Below are positions 10,335 to 21,406 of a stretch of 64,000 nt of DNA, one piece after another. Made by a program: the position numbers and the translations under genes. Source of the DNA: Desmodus rotundus. Lineage: Eukaryota; Chordata; Mammalia; Chiroptera; Phyllostomidae. Location: contig NC_071396.1 of the NCBI RefSeq assembly GCF_022682495.2, positions 58,235,159-58,299,158 of the forward strand, in the 5' to 3' direction. The notes beneath the pieces were generated by a model. It was not told the DNA's origin and ran no database searches. It saw only the letters and a list, made by a program, of their open reading frames with translations. Positions within the stretch are counted from its first letter, which is position 1; each line of letters starts with the position of its first letter.

Positions 10335-11771
10335 GCTTCTTCTTGATTCAGTGTTGGAATATTGTATGTTTCTATAAATGTATCCATTTCACCCAGGTCT
10401 TCAAATTTCTTGGCATGTAGTTCTTCATAATAATTTCTTACAATTCTTTGTATTTCTGTGGTATCAGTTGTAACTTCTCCTCTTTCATTTCTGATTTTAT
10501 TTAATTGTGTCCTCTCTCCTTTGTTCTTGATGAGTCTGGTTAAAGGCTTTTCAATTTTGTTTATCTTTTCAAAAAACCAGCTCCTGGATTTATTGATCCT
10601 TTGAATTGTTCTCTATGTCATTTAATTCTGCTCTGATCCTGGTTATTTCCTTCCTTCCACTCACTTTGTGCTTTGTTTGTTGTTTTCCTCTTGTTCCTGT
10701 AGATGTAGGGTTAGGTTGTTTATTTAAAATTTTTCTGTCTCTTTTGGGTAGGCCTGTATTGCTATGCACTTTTCTCTCAGAACTGCCTTCCCCGTGTCCC
10801 ATATTTTTTGGACTGTTGTGTGTTCATTTGAATTTGTTTCCAGAACCTTTTTTATTTCTTCCTTGATCTCATTATTAACCCATTCATTGTTTAATAACAT
10901 GCTATTCAGTCTCCATTAACTTGAATGTTTTTGAGTTTTTTCCTTGATGTTGTTTTCTAGTCAGGCCCCTGTGGACCAAAAAAATGCTTGATATGATTTC
11001 AATTTTCTTGAATTTGTTGATGCTTAGTTTGTGACCTATTATGTGGTCTATCCTTGAAAATGTTCTATGTGCATTTGAAAAGAATGTGTACTTTGCTTCT
11101 TTGGGATGAAAGGTCCTATATATATATATCAGTTAAGTCCATTTGACCTAGTGTGTCATTCAGTGATACAATATCCTTGTTGATACTTTGTTTGTAAGAT
11201 CTTTCCATTTTTGACCTGAGGTGTTAAAATCCCCTACTATAATTGTGTTACCACCTACATCTTTCTTGAAGTCTACCAAGATTTTTAAATGTATTTGGAT
11301 GCTCCTTTGTTGGGTGCATGTATGTTTATAATATTTATGTCTTCTTGATGGATTCTTTACTTGAGTATTATGAAGTGTCCTTCTGTGTCTCTTTTTATGG
11401 GCTTTGTTTTGAAGTCTATTTTGTCTGATAGAAGTATTGCTACTGAAGCTCTTCTTTCTCAGTCCATTTGCTTGGAATATTTTTTCCAACCCTTCACTTT
11501 CAGTCTGTGTAGATCTTTTGTTCTGAGGTGGGTCTCTTGTAGACAGCATATGTGTGGGTTATGTTTTCTCATCCATTCATCTATTCTCTGTGTTTTGATT
11601 GGAGCATTTAATCCATTAACATTTAAGGTTATTATAGTTAGGTACTTACTCATTGCCATTTTACTTCCTTCTTACCTGTTTTACTCTCTCTTTCTCACTT
11701 TGTTTCTCCATCTTCTTAAAGCAGTGCCTTTAGCATATCTTGCAATGCTGGTTTGGTGGTGGTATATTCTT

Positions 11772-11832
11772 TTTTTTTTAATTTTTTATTGTTATTCAAT
11801 TACAGTTGTGTGCCTTTGAGATGGGGAGAAAA
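11772..11832 (-). mobile_element. 61-bp L1 3'-end insertion with internal inversion
   Basis: A 17-bp target duplication, ggtggtggtatattctt (11755-11771 and 11833-11849), brackets a tiny insertion in L1 A. Its left part is the L1 3' terminus in minus orientation (ttattcaattacagttg). The last 15-16 bases (atggggagaaaa) are in the opposite orientation. This is a miniature twin-priming product. Confidence 0.8.
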
Positions 11833-13025
11833 GGTGGTGGTATATTCTTTTAGCCTTCTTTTGTCTGGGAAACTCCTTATTTCACCTTCCATTTTAAAAG
11901 AGAGCCGTGCTAGGTAGAGTAGTCTTGGTTGCAGGCCTTTGCTTTTTATTACTTGGAATATTTCTTGCCATTCCCTTCTGATTTGTCTTGTTTCTGTTGG
12001 GAAGTCAGCCTTATTGTGTCTCTCTTGTGTGATACTTCCTATTTCTCCCATCCTGCCTTTAAGATTCTCTCTTTGTCTTTAAAATTTGTCATTTTAATTA
12101 TGATGTGTCTTGGAGTGGTGTCTTTGGTTCATCTTGATTGGGACCCTCTGTGCTTCCTGAACTTGCAAGGCTTTTCCCCTCTCCAAGCTAAGGAAGTTTG
12201 CTGTCATTATTTTTTCAAACAGGGTTTCTATCCCTTGCTCCTTTTCTTCTCTTTCTGGTATTCCTATGATTCAAATGTTGTTGTGTTTCATGTTGTCCTA
12301 TAGTTCCCTTAAATTATCCTCATATTTTTTAAATCTTTTTTTGTGTTGCTGCTCTGCCTGGGTATTTCTGTATACCTTGTCTTCCACTAATTCAGTCCTT
12401 TGTTTCATCCAGCCTGCTTGTAATTCCTTCTGGTATATTTTTATTTAAGATATTGTATTCTTCATTTCTTCCTGTTTCTTGTTTATAGTTTCTATTTCCT
12501 TTTTCATGCTGTTTTAGTTCCCACTCACTCTCTTGTGGTTGTCACTGAGTTCCTTGAGCATCCTTATAACCATTCTTTTGAATTCTTTGTCTGATTGTTT
12601 GCTTGTCTCCATTTCATTTAGCTATTTTATTGGGGATTCTTCCATTCCTTTCGATTGGGAGGTTTTCTTTGTTTCACCATTTTAGGGAACTGTTTTTTAA
12701 TGTCAGGATGCTCTGCTTTGCAAGCCATTTTTGTGGAGTGGCTTTCGGGAGTAGGAATTCTGTTTGACTCAGTGGTGCTGTATCTTTTATATCCTTGTGT
12801 AGATGATCTAGGGTTGCCCTTTCTTTCATTTGTGTGGGTCTGTTGTTGTTCTTAGGCTTTACTTGTTGGTGATTTCTTTGGTGGGTTCTCCCTTCCAGTG
12901 AGCTTACTTGTAGTCACAACTCCTGCCTTGTCTTGTATGAAGTTCTGATGAAGAGCCAGGTGAAATTTGTCTCAGCTGTTAGTGGTTGCCTTCTGATTGC
13001 TTTCTGGATCTGTCTCTGGTTTTCT

Positions 13026-13239
13026 CTCTGGAATAAATAATCTTATCAGAAATTCATTCACTCAAGTGAAATCATAGGTCAAGGAAGAACAGGATGCTGT
13101 GGTGAATCATTGCAGATGCCCTCCATTGACTGAGCTGTTTCTTATTCAAGGAGCATGATTTCATTGGCCCAGGGTAGTGATACAGCAGAGACATCACTGG
13201 ACATCTTGTCCTTGAGTGCTTTAAAGAACCATCTGGGTC
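13026..13239. other. Short unassigned segment between L1 copies
   Basis: This is sequence between the 5' end of L1 A and an ORF1 fragment. I recognise no repeat or gene in it. It may be a remnant of the pre-insertion locus. Confidence 0.4.
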
Positions 13240-13610
13240 CAACAGCCTTCTATTTTTCATCACTTTAAATACATTATGCCAATTCCTTTGGGCTTGATGT
13301 GTTTCTGTTGAGACATCAGCTGACAGCATTATGGGAACTCCCTTGCAGGTAACCAACTGTCTCTCTCTTGCTGTCTTTTAACTTTCGCTCATCGTCTTTA
13401 CCCTTTGGCTTTTTAATTATGATGTGTCTTAGTGTGGGTCTCCTTGGGTTCATCTTGACTTGGCCTCTCTGTGCTTACTGAACTTGTGTGACTTTTTCCT
13501 TCACCAGGTTAGGGAAGTTTTCTGACATTATTTCTTCAAACAGTTTTTTTTTTTTTTCCCCCCCTTGATAGCTCTCTTCTCCTTCTGGTACCCATATGAT
13601 GTGGACATTG
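13240..13610 (-). mobile_element. L1 or HAL1 ORF1 fragment
   Basis: Minus-strand translation gives VTCKGVPIMLSADVSTETHQ and the RRM-end region, the C-terminal half of an L1 ORF1p. It is bounded by a homopolymer T/C run at about 13540-13565 and another T-run at about 13618. It is too decayed to assign to a subfamily. Confidence 0.65.
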
Positions 13611-14679
13611 ACTGTTTTGTTTTTTTTTTTAATCATAAATGGGTGCTGGATTTTATCAAATGCTGTTTCAGCATCTTTTGATCTGATCATGTGATTTTTG
13701 TCTTTAATTTTGTTTATGGGATGTATTGCATTTATTGATTTATGAATGCTGTGTTATCCTTGCATCCCTGGGATGAATACCACTTGATTTTGGTATATGA
13801 TCTTTTTAATGTATCACTGGATCTGGATTGCCAATATTTTGTTGAGGATTTTAGCATCTATGTTTATCATAGATATTGTCCTGTAGTTTTCTTTCTTTCT
13901 TGTGTCTTTACCTGGTTTTGGATTAGGATAATACTTGACTAATCAAAGAGTTTGGTTTTTTTTTCTCTTTGTGATATTTTGGAATAGTTTCAGAAAGATA
14001 AGTGTTAGTTCTTTGAATGTTTGGTAAAATTCTCCTGTGAAGCCATCTAGTTCAGGGGTTTTCTGTGCCAGTTTTTTTTTTTTTTTTTGATTACTGCTAC
14101 AATCTTGCAGGTTATTAGTCTGTTTAGGCCTTCTACTTCTTCAATCAATTTTGGGAGATTGTATGTTTCCAGAAATTTTACCATTTTGCCTAGTTGTCTT
14201 ATTCCTTGGCATATAGTTGTTCATAGTAATTTCTGACAATCCTTTGTATTTCTGTGGTATCAGTTGCAATCTCTCCTCTTTAATTTCTGATTTTATTTAT
14301 TTGGGTCTTCTCTCTTTTCTTATTGATGAGTCTGCTTAAAGACTTGTCAGTTTCATTTATCTTTTCAAAGAACCTGGATTCAAAGAAACTTCTGGATTCA
14401 TTGATTCTTTGGATTTTTTTGTAGTCTCTATGTTATTTAATTCTGCTCTGATCTTGTTTATTTCCTTTTTTTCTACTTATTCTGGGCTTTGTTTGTTGTT
14501 GTTCCTCTAGTTCTTTTAGATGTAGGGTTATGTTGTTTATTTGAGCTTTTTTCCTATCTTATGTAGGCCTGCATTGTTATGAACTTCTCTCTCAGAACTG
14601 CCTTAATCGTGTTTCATAGGTTTTGGGTTGCTGTGTGTTGATTTTTGTTTGTTTCCATATACTATTTGATTTCTTTTTT

Positions 14680-14885
14680 TTTTAAGGTTTTATTTATTTA
14701 TTTTTAGAGAGAGGGGAAGGGAGGGAGAAAGAGAGGGAGAGAAACATCAGTGTGTGGTTGCCTCTCACACGGCCCCCACCAGGGACCTGGTCCACAACCC
14801 AGGCATGTGCTCTGTCTGGAAATTGAACCAGTGTTCCTTTGGTTCACAGCCTGCGCTCAATCCACGGAGTCACACCAGCCAGGGC
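14680..14885 (-). mobile_element. VES-type tRNA-derived SINE
   Basis: This is a reverse-strand SINE. From right to left it has the tRNA-like head (complement of gccctggctggtgtgac), a Pol III B-box-like region, the gaggcaaccacacactgatg motif and a polypyrimidine/A tail. A 13-bp TSD, tgatttctttttt, lies at 14667-14679 and 14886-14898. VES SINEs are known from bats. It is inserted in ORF2 of L1 D and moved by L1 machinery. Confidence 0.9.
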
Positions 14886-16382
14886 TGATTTCTTTTTTGA
14901 CCTCATTGTCAACACATTCATTATTTAATCAAATGTTATTCAGTCTCCATGTATTCTTATGTTTTTGAGTTTTTTCCTTTGGTTGATTTTTAGTTTCAAG
15001 GCATTGTGATCTGCGATGCTTGATGTGATTTCAATTTTTCTGAGTTTGTTAAGGCTTGTTTTGCATCCTACCATGCTGCTAATCTTTGAAAATGATCCAT
15101 GTGTGTTTGAATAGAATGTATACTTTGCCTCTTTGTGGTGAAATGTTATGTAAATATCAATTAAGTCTATTTGATCTAGAGTGTCATTCATTTTCACAAT
15201 ATCATTGTTGATTTTTTGTTTCAAAGATCTATCTGTTGTTGACTGTGGGTGTTAAAATCCCCTACAATGACTGTATTGCTGACAATGTCCTTCTTAAAGT
15301 CCTTCAAGATTATCCCCATGTTTAGGTGCTCCTATAATGGGTACATATATGTTTCCAAGGGTTATATCCTCTTTTTGACTACTCCCTAAGTAGATCTTCT
15401 TTGTCTCTTGTTATGGCCTTTGTTTTGAAGTCTATTTTCTCTGACATAAGTGTTGATACTTCAGCATTTTTTCATGTCCATTTGGTTGGGACATTTTTTT
15501 TCCATCCCTTCAATTTCAGCCTGTATATATCTTTTGTTCTGAGGTAGGTCTCTTGTAGACAGCATATAAGGATCATGTTTTCTTATCCACTCAGCTACCC
15601 TATGCCTTTTGATTGTAGCATTTAAGCCATTTATATTTAAGGTTATTATTGATAAATAATTGTTCATTACCACTTTTTCCCATTGTACCTGTGTTCCTCC
15701 CCCCTCTCTTTCTTATTCTTAAAGCAGTTCCTTTTAGCACCTCTTGCAGTGCTTGCTTGGTGGAGATGTACTCTTTTAGCTTTATTTTGGCTGGGAGGCT
15801 CTTTATTTTGCCTTCCATGAGAGCCTTGCTGGATAGAGTAGTCTTGGTTGCAGTTCCTTGCTTTTCGTTACTTGGAATATTTTGTGTCAGTCCCTTCTGG
15901 CTTGTAATGTTTCTGTTGAGAAAACAGTTGGTAGCCTTATCAGAGGTCCCTTGTATGTTGCTAGCTGTTTCCCTCTTGCTGCCTTAAATATTCTCCCTTT
16001 GTCTTTAAATTTTGCCATTTTACTTATGATTTATCTTGGTGTGTGCCTCTTTGGGTTCATCTTTGGGATTCTCTGTGCTTCCTGAACTTGCATGACTTTT
16101 TCCATCACCAAATTAGGGAAGCTTTTTGTCATTATTTTTTCAAACAGGTTTTCTATCCATGGCTCCTTTTCTTCTCGTTCTGATAGTCCTATGATGCAAA
16201 TGTTGGCATGTGTCATGTTGCCCTGAAGCTCCCTTAAATTATCCTCATTGTTTTTGGGTCTTTTTTCATTTTGTTGCTTTAATTGGGTGTTATTCCTACC
16301 TTATCTTCCAGCTCACTGATTCAGGTTATTAACATAGTGAATATGTCCTTTTCATGCTGTTGAAGTTCTCACTAAGTTTCTT

Positions 16383-17003
16383 TTTTTTATCTTTTAAATA
16401 TATTTTATTGATTATGCTATTACAGTTGTCCCATTTTTTTCTCCCTTTATTCCCTTCACCTTGCACCACCCCTCCCACCAGCAATTCCCTCCCCACTTAG
16501 TTCATGTCCATGGATCATTCATATAAATTCGTTGGCTTCTCCATTTCCTATACTATTCTTAACCTCCTCCTGTCTACTTTGTACCTACCATTTATGCTTC
16601 TTATTCCCTGTACCTTCTTCCCCATTTCCCCCCCTCTCCCTCCCTGTTGATAACCCTCCATGTGATCTCCATTTCTGTGATTCTGTTCGTCTTCTAGTTG
16701 TTTGCTTAGTTTGTTTTTGTTTTTGTTTTTTTAGGTTCAGTTGTTGATAGTTATGAGTTTGCTGTCATTTTAGTGACCATATCTTTGATCATCTTCTTTT
16801 TCTTAGATAAGTCCCTTTAACATTTCATATAATAGGGGCTTGGTGATGATGAACTCCTTTAACTTGACCTTATCTGGGAAGCACTTTATCTGCCCTTCCA
16901 TTCTAAATGATAGCTTTGCTGGATAGAGTAATCTTGGATATAGGTCCTTGCCTTTCATGACTTTGAATACTTCTTTTGAGCCCTTTCGTGCCTGGAAAGA
17001 TTC
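16383..17003 (-). mobile_element. 5'-truncated HAL1, split from its TSD by a second HAL1
   Basis: This copy has the HAL1 tail and 3' UTR (from 16383), then the C-terminal part of ORF1, and breaks off at about 17003 in the C-terminal domain. The 14-bp TSD tcactaagtttctt is at 16369-16382 on the left, but its partner is at 19014-19027, beyond the full-length HAL1 at 17004-19001. The younger element therefore landed at the very 5' edge of this one. Confidence 0.8.
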
Positions 17004-17421
17004 TTTTTTTTTTTGATACATTTATTGATTATGCTATTACAGTTGTCCCATTTCTGCCCCTTCACTCAACTCCATCCTACCCACCCCTTCCCTCCCACAT
17101 TCCCCCCCTATAGTTCATGTCCATGGGTCATACTTATAAGTTCTTTGGCTTCTACATTTCTACACTATTCTTACCTTCCCCCGTCTATTTTCGACCTATC
17201 ATCTATGCTATTTGTTCTCTGTACTTTCCCCCCTTTCTCCCCCTCCCAATCACCTACTGATAACCCTCAATGTGATCTCCATTTCTGTGGTTCTGTTTCT
17301 GTTCTAGTTGTTTGCTTAGCTTTCTTTTCTTTTTGTTTTAGGTGTGGTCGTTAATAACTGTGAGTTTGCTGTCATTTTTACTGTTCATATTTTTTATCTT
17401 CTTTTTCTTAGATAAGCCCCT

Positions 17422-18237
17422 TTAACATTTCATATAATAATAGCTTGGTGGTGATGAACTCCTTAACTTGACCTTATCTGAGAAGCACTTTATCTGCCCT
17501 TCCATTCTAAATGATAGCTTTGCTGGATACAGTAATCTTGGATTTAGGCCCTTGCCTCTCATGACTTGGAATACTTCTTTCCAGCCCCTTCTTGCCTGTA
17601 AGGTCTCTTTGGAGAGATCAGATGACAGTCTTATGGGAAGTCCTTTGTAGGTAACTGTCTCCTTTTCTCTTGCTGCTTCTAAGTTTCTCTCCTTCTGTTT
17701 CATCTTGGCTAATGTATTTATGATGTGCCTTGGTGTGTTCCTCCTTGGGTCCAGCTTCTTTGGGACTCTCTGAGCTTCCTGGACTTCCTGGAAGTCTATT
17801 TCCTTTGCCAGATTAGGGAAGTTCTCCTTCATTATTTGTTCAAATAAGTTTTCAATTTTTTGTTCTTCCTCTTCTCCTTCTGGCACCCCTATAATTCGGA
17901 TGTTGGAACGTTTCAAGCTGTCCTGGAGGTTTCTAAGCCTCTCCTCATTTTTCCAAATTCCTGTTTCTTCATTCTTTTCTGGTTGGATGTTTCTTTTTTC
18001 CTTCTGGTCCACACCATTGATTTGAGTCCCAGTTTCCTTCGCATCACTATTGGTTCCCTGTACATTTTCCTTTGTTTCTCTTAGCATAGGCTTCATTTTC
18101 TCATGTAGTTTTCGAACAAATTCTACCAATTCTGGGAGCATCTTAATAGCCAGTGTTTTGAACTGTGCATCTGATAGGTTGGCTATCTCTTCCTCACTTA
18201 GTTGTATTTTTTCTGGAGCTTTGAGTTGTTCTGTCAT
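17422..18237 (-). CDS. HAL1 ORF1, uninterrupted 271 codons with altered C-terminus
   Basis: The start is MTEQLKAPEKIQLSEEEIAN at 18237. Residues about 35-110 are a Lys/Glu-rich coiled coil, and residues about 115-185 form the RRM-like part (IRIIGVPEGEEEEQKIENLF). The C-terminal domain (REKETVTYKGLPIRLSSDLS) follows at about 190-245. Homology is to L1 ORF1p, an RNA-binding chaperone. A one-base deletion after KVKL (gttaagg for gttaaagg) replaces the usual tail (EFIITKPL type) with RSSSPPSYYYMKC. The copy at 57524-58344 has the same change. Whether it is expressed is unknown. It is a repeat-borne ORF, not a host gene. Confidence 0.75.
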   Translation of the reverse strand: MTEQLKAPEKIQLSEEEIANLSDAQFKTLAIKMLPELVEFVRKLHEKMKPMLRETKENVQGTNSDAKETGTQINGVDQKEKRNIQPEKNEETGIWKNEERLRNLQDSLKRSNIRIIGVPEGEEEEQKIENLFEQIMKENFPNLAKEIDFQEVQEAQRVPKKLDPRRNTPRHIINTLAKMKQKERNLEAAREKETVTYKGLPIRLSSDLSKETLQARRGWKEVFQVMRGKGLNPRLLYPAKLSFRMEGQIKCFSDKVKLRSSSPPSYYYMKC

Positions 18238-18329
18238 TTGGGCCTTTTTTTTTTTTTTTGTCTTGGTGCCTCTTTTACTTAAAGGGGCAGAGCCTTAGGC
18301 ATTCCCAGGGTGGGGTGGGGTAACGCTGG

Positions 18330-18722
18330 TTGCTGCGCTGTGAGGCTGTACGTGGGGGAGGGGCCGATAGGGAGCAATGGCGCCCACTCCACTCTCCACC
18401 GGATTTCATCACCCCCTCCAATACCCACAATCAAATTGGACCCCTTTGGTGCTGGCTCCTGAGTGGGTGGGCTTGTGCACACCCTAGGCCCTTGTGGGTC
18501 TCTCCGATGACCTCTCCTGTGAGGCTGGGAGTCTCTCCTGCTACCGCCCCAATCCCCATGGGCATTTTCAGTCAGATGTTTGAGGCTTTATTTCTCCGAG
18601 CTGGAGCCCTGGGTCACGCGGACTGCTTCGCTCCCCACTGTTCATCCGGTTTATCTGTGCGCGAGTGTGGGGCTGCAGGGTGCTACCCGCTGCTCTGCCT
18701 GCCCCGTTCTCTGCCACTCTGA
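18330..18722 (+). other. Antisense ORF in HAL1 5' UTR (copy 3), 130 codons
   Basis: This is the same antisense frame as in copies 1, 2, 5, 7 and 8. It contains HNQIGPLWCWLLSGWACAHP and SPVRLGVSPATAP, and stops after CLPRSLPL at 18722. It starts inside the 5' UTR rather than within ORF1. There is no recognised domain. Confidence 0.35.
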
Positions 18723-19148
18723 GTCCATCCCTCTCGGTTTATCTGTGTGCAAATGTGGAGCCGCAGGGCCTGCTAGTGGTCAGACTGCCTGCCCTGTTCG
18801 TCCCACACTCCGCCAGTCTCGGTCCCGCCATAGCCATGCAAGTCCTCTCCGGCCCGGTGCCCATCTCTACCCCTCCTACCAGTCTGGATGTATGTTTCTT
18901 TTTTATCTCCTTCGTGTTGGACTTCCTTGCCATTCGATTTTCTGTCAGTTCTGGTTGTGTGAGGAGGCGCAGTGTGTCTACCTATGCCGCCCTCTTGGTT
19001 CTCCACAAAGATGTCACTAAGTTTCTTGTATGTCCCATAAAGTCCCTTGTAGTTCTCGCTGAGTTCCTTGGACATCCTTATAACCATTATTTTGAACTCT
19101 GTGTCTGATAGATTGCTTGCCTCAAATTAATTTATCTCTTTTTCTGGG

Positions 19149-19727
19149 GATTTGTGGGGAACTGTTCCAAGCATGGGAAAATGTGGCTCAGCCCCCCACT
19201 CAGAAAAGCCACTGGGGAGCGAGGTTGGCAGGCAGGACCCATGTCCATGGATAGGTTCTCCAGTGGGAAATGAGGCCTGCATTGTACCTAGACTGCTATG
19301 AGACTTGCTCTTGCTAAAACTCCCTCACCCTGAGGAAGCTAATGTTTACTGAGTATCTTTATCTTCCTAAAATCTGGGCTAGACCTCCCAGGTATGGAGC
19401 ATAACCTGGCTTCGACCATTTTTCCCTTTACATTGCAAATATCCTTCTTTGATGTATTTAGTGACATCATCTCCTTTGTCTGCAAAAGATAACCACCCAA
19501 AACAAACCTATGCATAATAAATGAGGACCATCTGTGATGTAAGGGGCCTAGAAAAACAATAAAAGCCTGTCAAGGCAAGGGTTGGGGCACTCTCCTCTTG
19601 AGAGAGTGGCTGTGCCGTCCCTTTTCCTCCACAGGATTTCTGTAGTCCGTGTGTATTTGTATATTGCAACCACAACACCGGATCCTGTGGGCTGGGATCT
19701 GCGTCTGGGATTCCTCCTTTCCTTTCC
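19149..19727. mobile_element. Probable solo LTR (ERV2/ERVK-like) inside L1 5' UTR
   Basis: About 580 bp interrupt the L1 D 5' UTR, which reads on both sides. The block starts TGTGGGGAAC. It has a TATA-like stretch (gcataataaatg, 19512-19524) and an AATAAA at 19558, followed by an R-U5-like CT-rich region (ctctcctcttgagagagtgg). It ends near TTTCCA. This layout and size fit a class II endogenous retroviral LTR in plus orientation. Flanking ggggatt and ggggtt could be a decayed 6-bp target duplication. No internal retroviral genes are present. Confidence 0.55.
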
Positions 19728-20149
19728 ATTGGGGTTATTTATTTGTGTCCCCATTTTAGGTGGCTCTTTTCGTTTGTTTCTGCATCTCAGATTGCTCTGC
19801 TTTGATTGCCTGTCTTTGTGGGCTAGCCTTATGTGGTAGGAGTTCTGTGAGATTCAGTGACACAGTCTCTTTGATCTCCTACCTTAATGCTCTAGTGATG
19901 CCCTTTATTTAGTTTATGTGGGCTCTCTTGTTGTATTTGGGCTTTGATTATTGGTGGCTCATTTGATGATGGGTTCTCCCCTCTGTCCAGCTAACTGAGA
20001 ATCACAACCCTCACAATGTCTTGTATGCTGTTGTGCACGTGCTGGCAGAACAAAGCAGAACTATCCAGAAAACCCAACCCATGCGAGAAAAAAATGCCCC
20101 CTCCCACATCAGCAATATCAACAGCAACTGAGGAAAGATTAATAAGTTG

Positions 20150-21060
20150 GAAAGAGAGAAGAATATTATAAGATAGGAAAAAGAATATGAGATGACTAAA
20201 AGAGAGTAAAATGCTTTTGGGAGAGAAGAAGGAGAAATAATAAGAGTTGGAAATAGAAACAAGGCAAAGAAAGGGAGAAATGAAATGTAAAATGTAAGTA
20301 AAACAGAGAAAGGTGATGGCAAAATAGAGTAAGAAAAGGGAAGGGTATAATGTGAGGTATATATATATAAAAAAGTAAACCAATAGGAACAAAACTGAAA
20401 AACTACAACAGGGTTAATAACAATGACCGGTGAGTAAATATTGATAAAGGTGGAAAGAGAATAAGAATATTATAAGAAAGAGAAAAGAGAATATGAGATG
20501 TCTACAGTAAAGAAAAATGATTTTGAGTGGATAGAGGGAAAAGCAATAATAAGACTAAAGAATAGAATCCAGGCTAAGAGAGGGGAAAAAAAATTTCAAA
20601 CTGAAATAAGCAAGGGCAGGAGGAAGGCAAAATATGGTAAGACAGGGGGAGAGTAACCTATGAGGTTTGAAATAAAAAATAGTGAAGAGGAATAAAGTTG
20701 AAGAAAAACAGCCATAAGCACAATATCCATGCCAAACAAGCAATGGTTTTAAAAACAGGAAGAAAATAAGAATACTATAAAAAAAGGGAAAAAGAATATG
20801 AGCTGACTAAGGAAAGAAATATGATTTTGAGAAGGTAGAGGGAGGAGAAATACAGTAAGGAATAGGAACAAGGCATAAAAAGGGGAAAAATAAAATTTAA
20901 AATGAAAATAAGCAAGGGCAGGAAGAAGAAAAAATGGAGAAAGACAAGGGAAGGGTACAATGCAAGATTTGAAATAAAAATAAAATAAAAATATAAAACT
21001 ATAAATAAAAAGAATAAAAAATAAAAGACAAAAATAGTGAATTAGTTGGAATACAATTGA
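20150..21060. repeat. Three ~300-bp tandem A-rich units in the L1 5' UTR
   Basis: Units begin near 20150, 20450 and 20755. Each opens with a GAAAGAgAATAAGAATAttata-type motif, followed by 'gaatatgag', a 'tgattttgag'-like motif and an 'aagcaagggcagga'-like block. They lie in L1 D's 5' UTR, where repeated monomers act as promoters in some L1 families. They are purine-rich on the plus strand, which produces long spurious minus-strand ORFs rich in Phe, Leu and Ser. Confidence 0.7.
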
Positions 21061-21203
21061 AGAAAAAGAAGAAATGTTAAAAGGCTCTGTGAGAGAAAAA
21101 AATAACACAAATTCTGAAGAAAAATGAGGTGGAATTTGTCTCTGCAGACTTTGGTGTTTGTGGTGTTTGCCTTCTGTCTTATCCTTCCAGATCCACCTCT
21201 GGC

Positions 21204-21406
21204 CATTTTTTTTTTTTTAAGATTTTATAGAGAGAAAGAAAGGGAGGTAGAAAGAGACAGAGAGAAAAATCAATGTGTGGTTGCCTCTCATGCATTCCCT
21301 ATTGGGGACCTGGCCTGCTACACAGGCATGTGTCCTGACTGAGTATCGAACTGGTGACCCTTTGTTTCACAGACCCATGCTCAATGCACTGAGCTACACA
21401 GGCCAA
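21204..21406 (-). mobile_element. VES-type SINE
   Basis: A reverse-strand VES element has its tail at 21204-21225 and its tRNA-like head near 21400. An 11-bp TSD, ccacctctggc, lies at 21193-21203 and 21407-21417. It is inserted in the 5' UTR of L1 D. Confidence 0.88.

Larger units (their letters stand above)
6690..13025 (-). mobile_element. LINE-1 (L1 'A'), near full length, decayed
   Basis: On the minus strand the 3' UTR and tail lie near 6690-6980. ORF2 begins at 11659, where translation gives ITLNVNGLN and CCLQETHL, the start of the APE-type endonuclease, and runs to about 7000. ORF1 occupies roughly 11860-12620, and 5' UTR remnants reach about 13025. The reading frames are broken throughout. 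Two younger L1 pieces lie inside (9453-10334 and 11772-11832). ORF2p is the endonuclease and reverse transcriptase of L1. This copy cannot now encode it. Confidence 0.9.
17004..19001 (-). mobile_element. HAL1-type half-L1 element, copy 3, full length
   Basis: The T-run at 17004 is the tail. The 3' UTR runs to 17421, ORF1 lies at 17422-18237, and the GC-rich 5' UTR ends near 19001 with a mutated YY1-like box (gccgccctcttgg). Short aaagat matches on both sides (16997-17002, 19007-19012) may be the remaining target duplication. Among the copies with a full C-terminal domain it has the best-preserved ORF1. Confidence 0.87.

Noticed and set aside
19991..20392. Minus-strand 133-codon hydrophobic ORF resembling a membrane protein
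   Set aside because: It lies in the purine-rich L1 5' UTR monomers, where stop codons are depleted on the opposite strand. No conserved topology and no start context.
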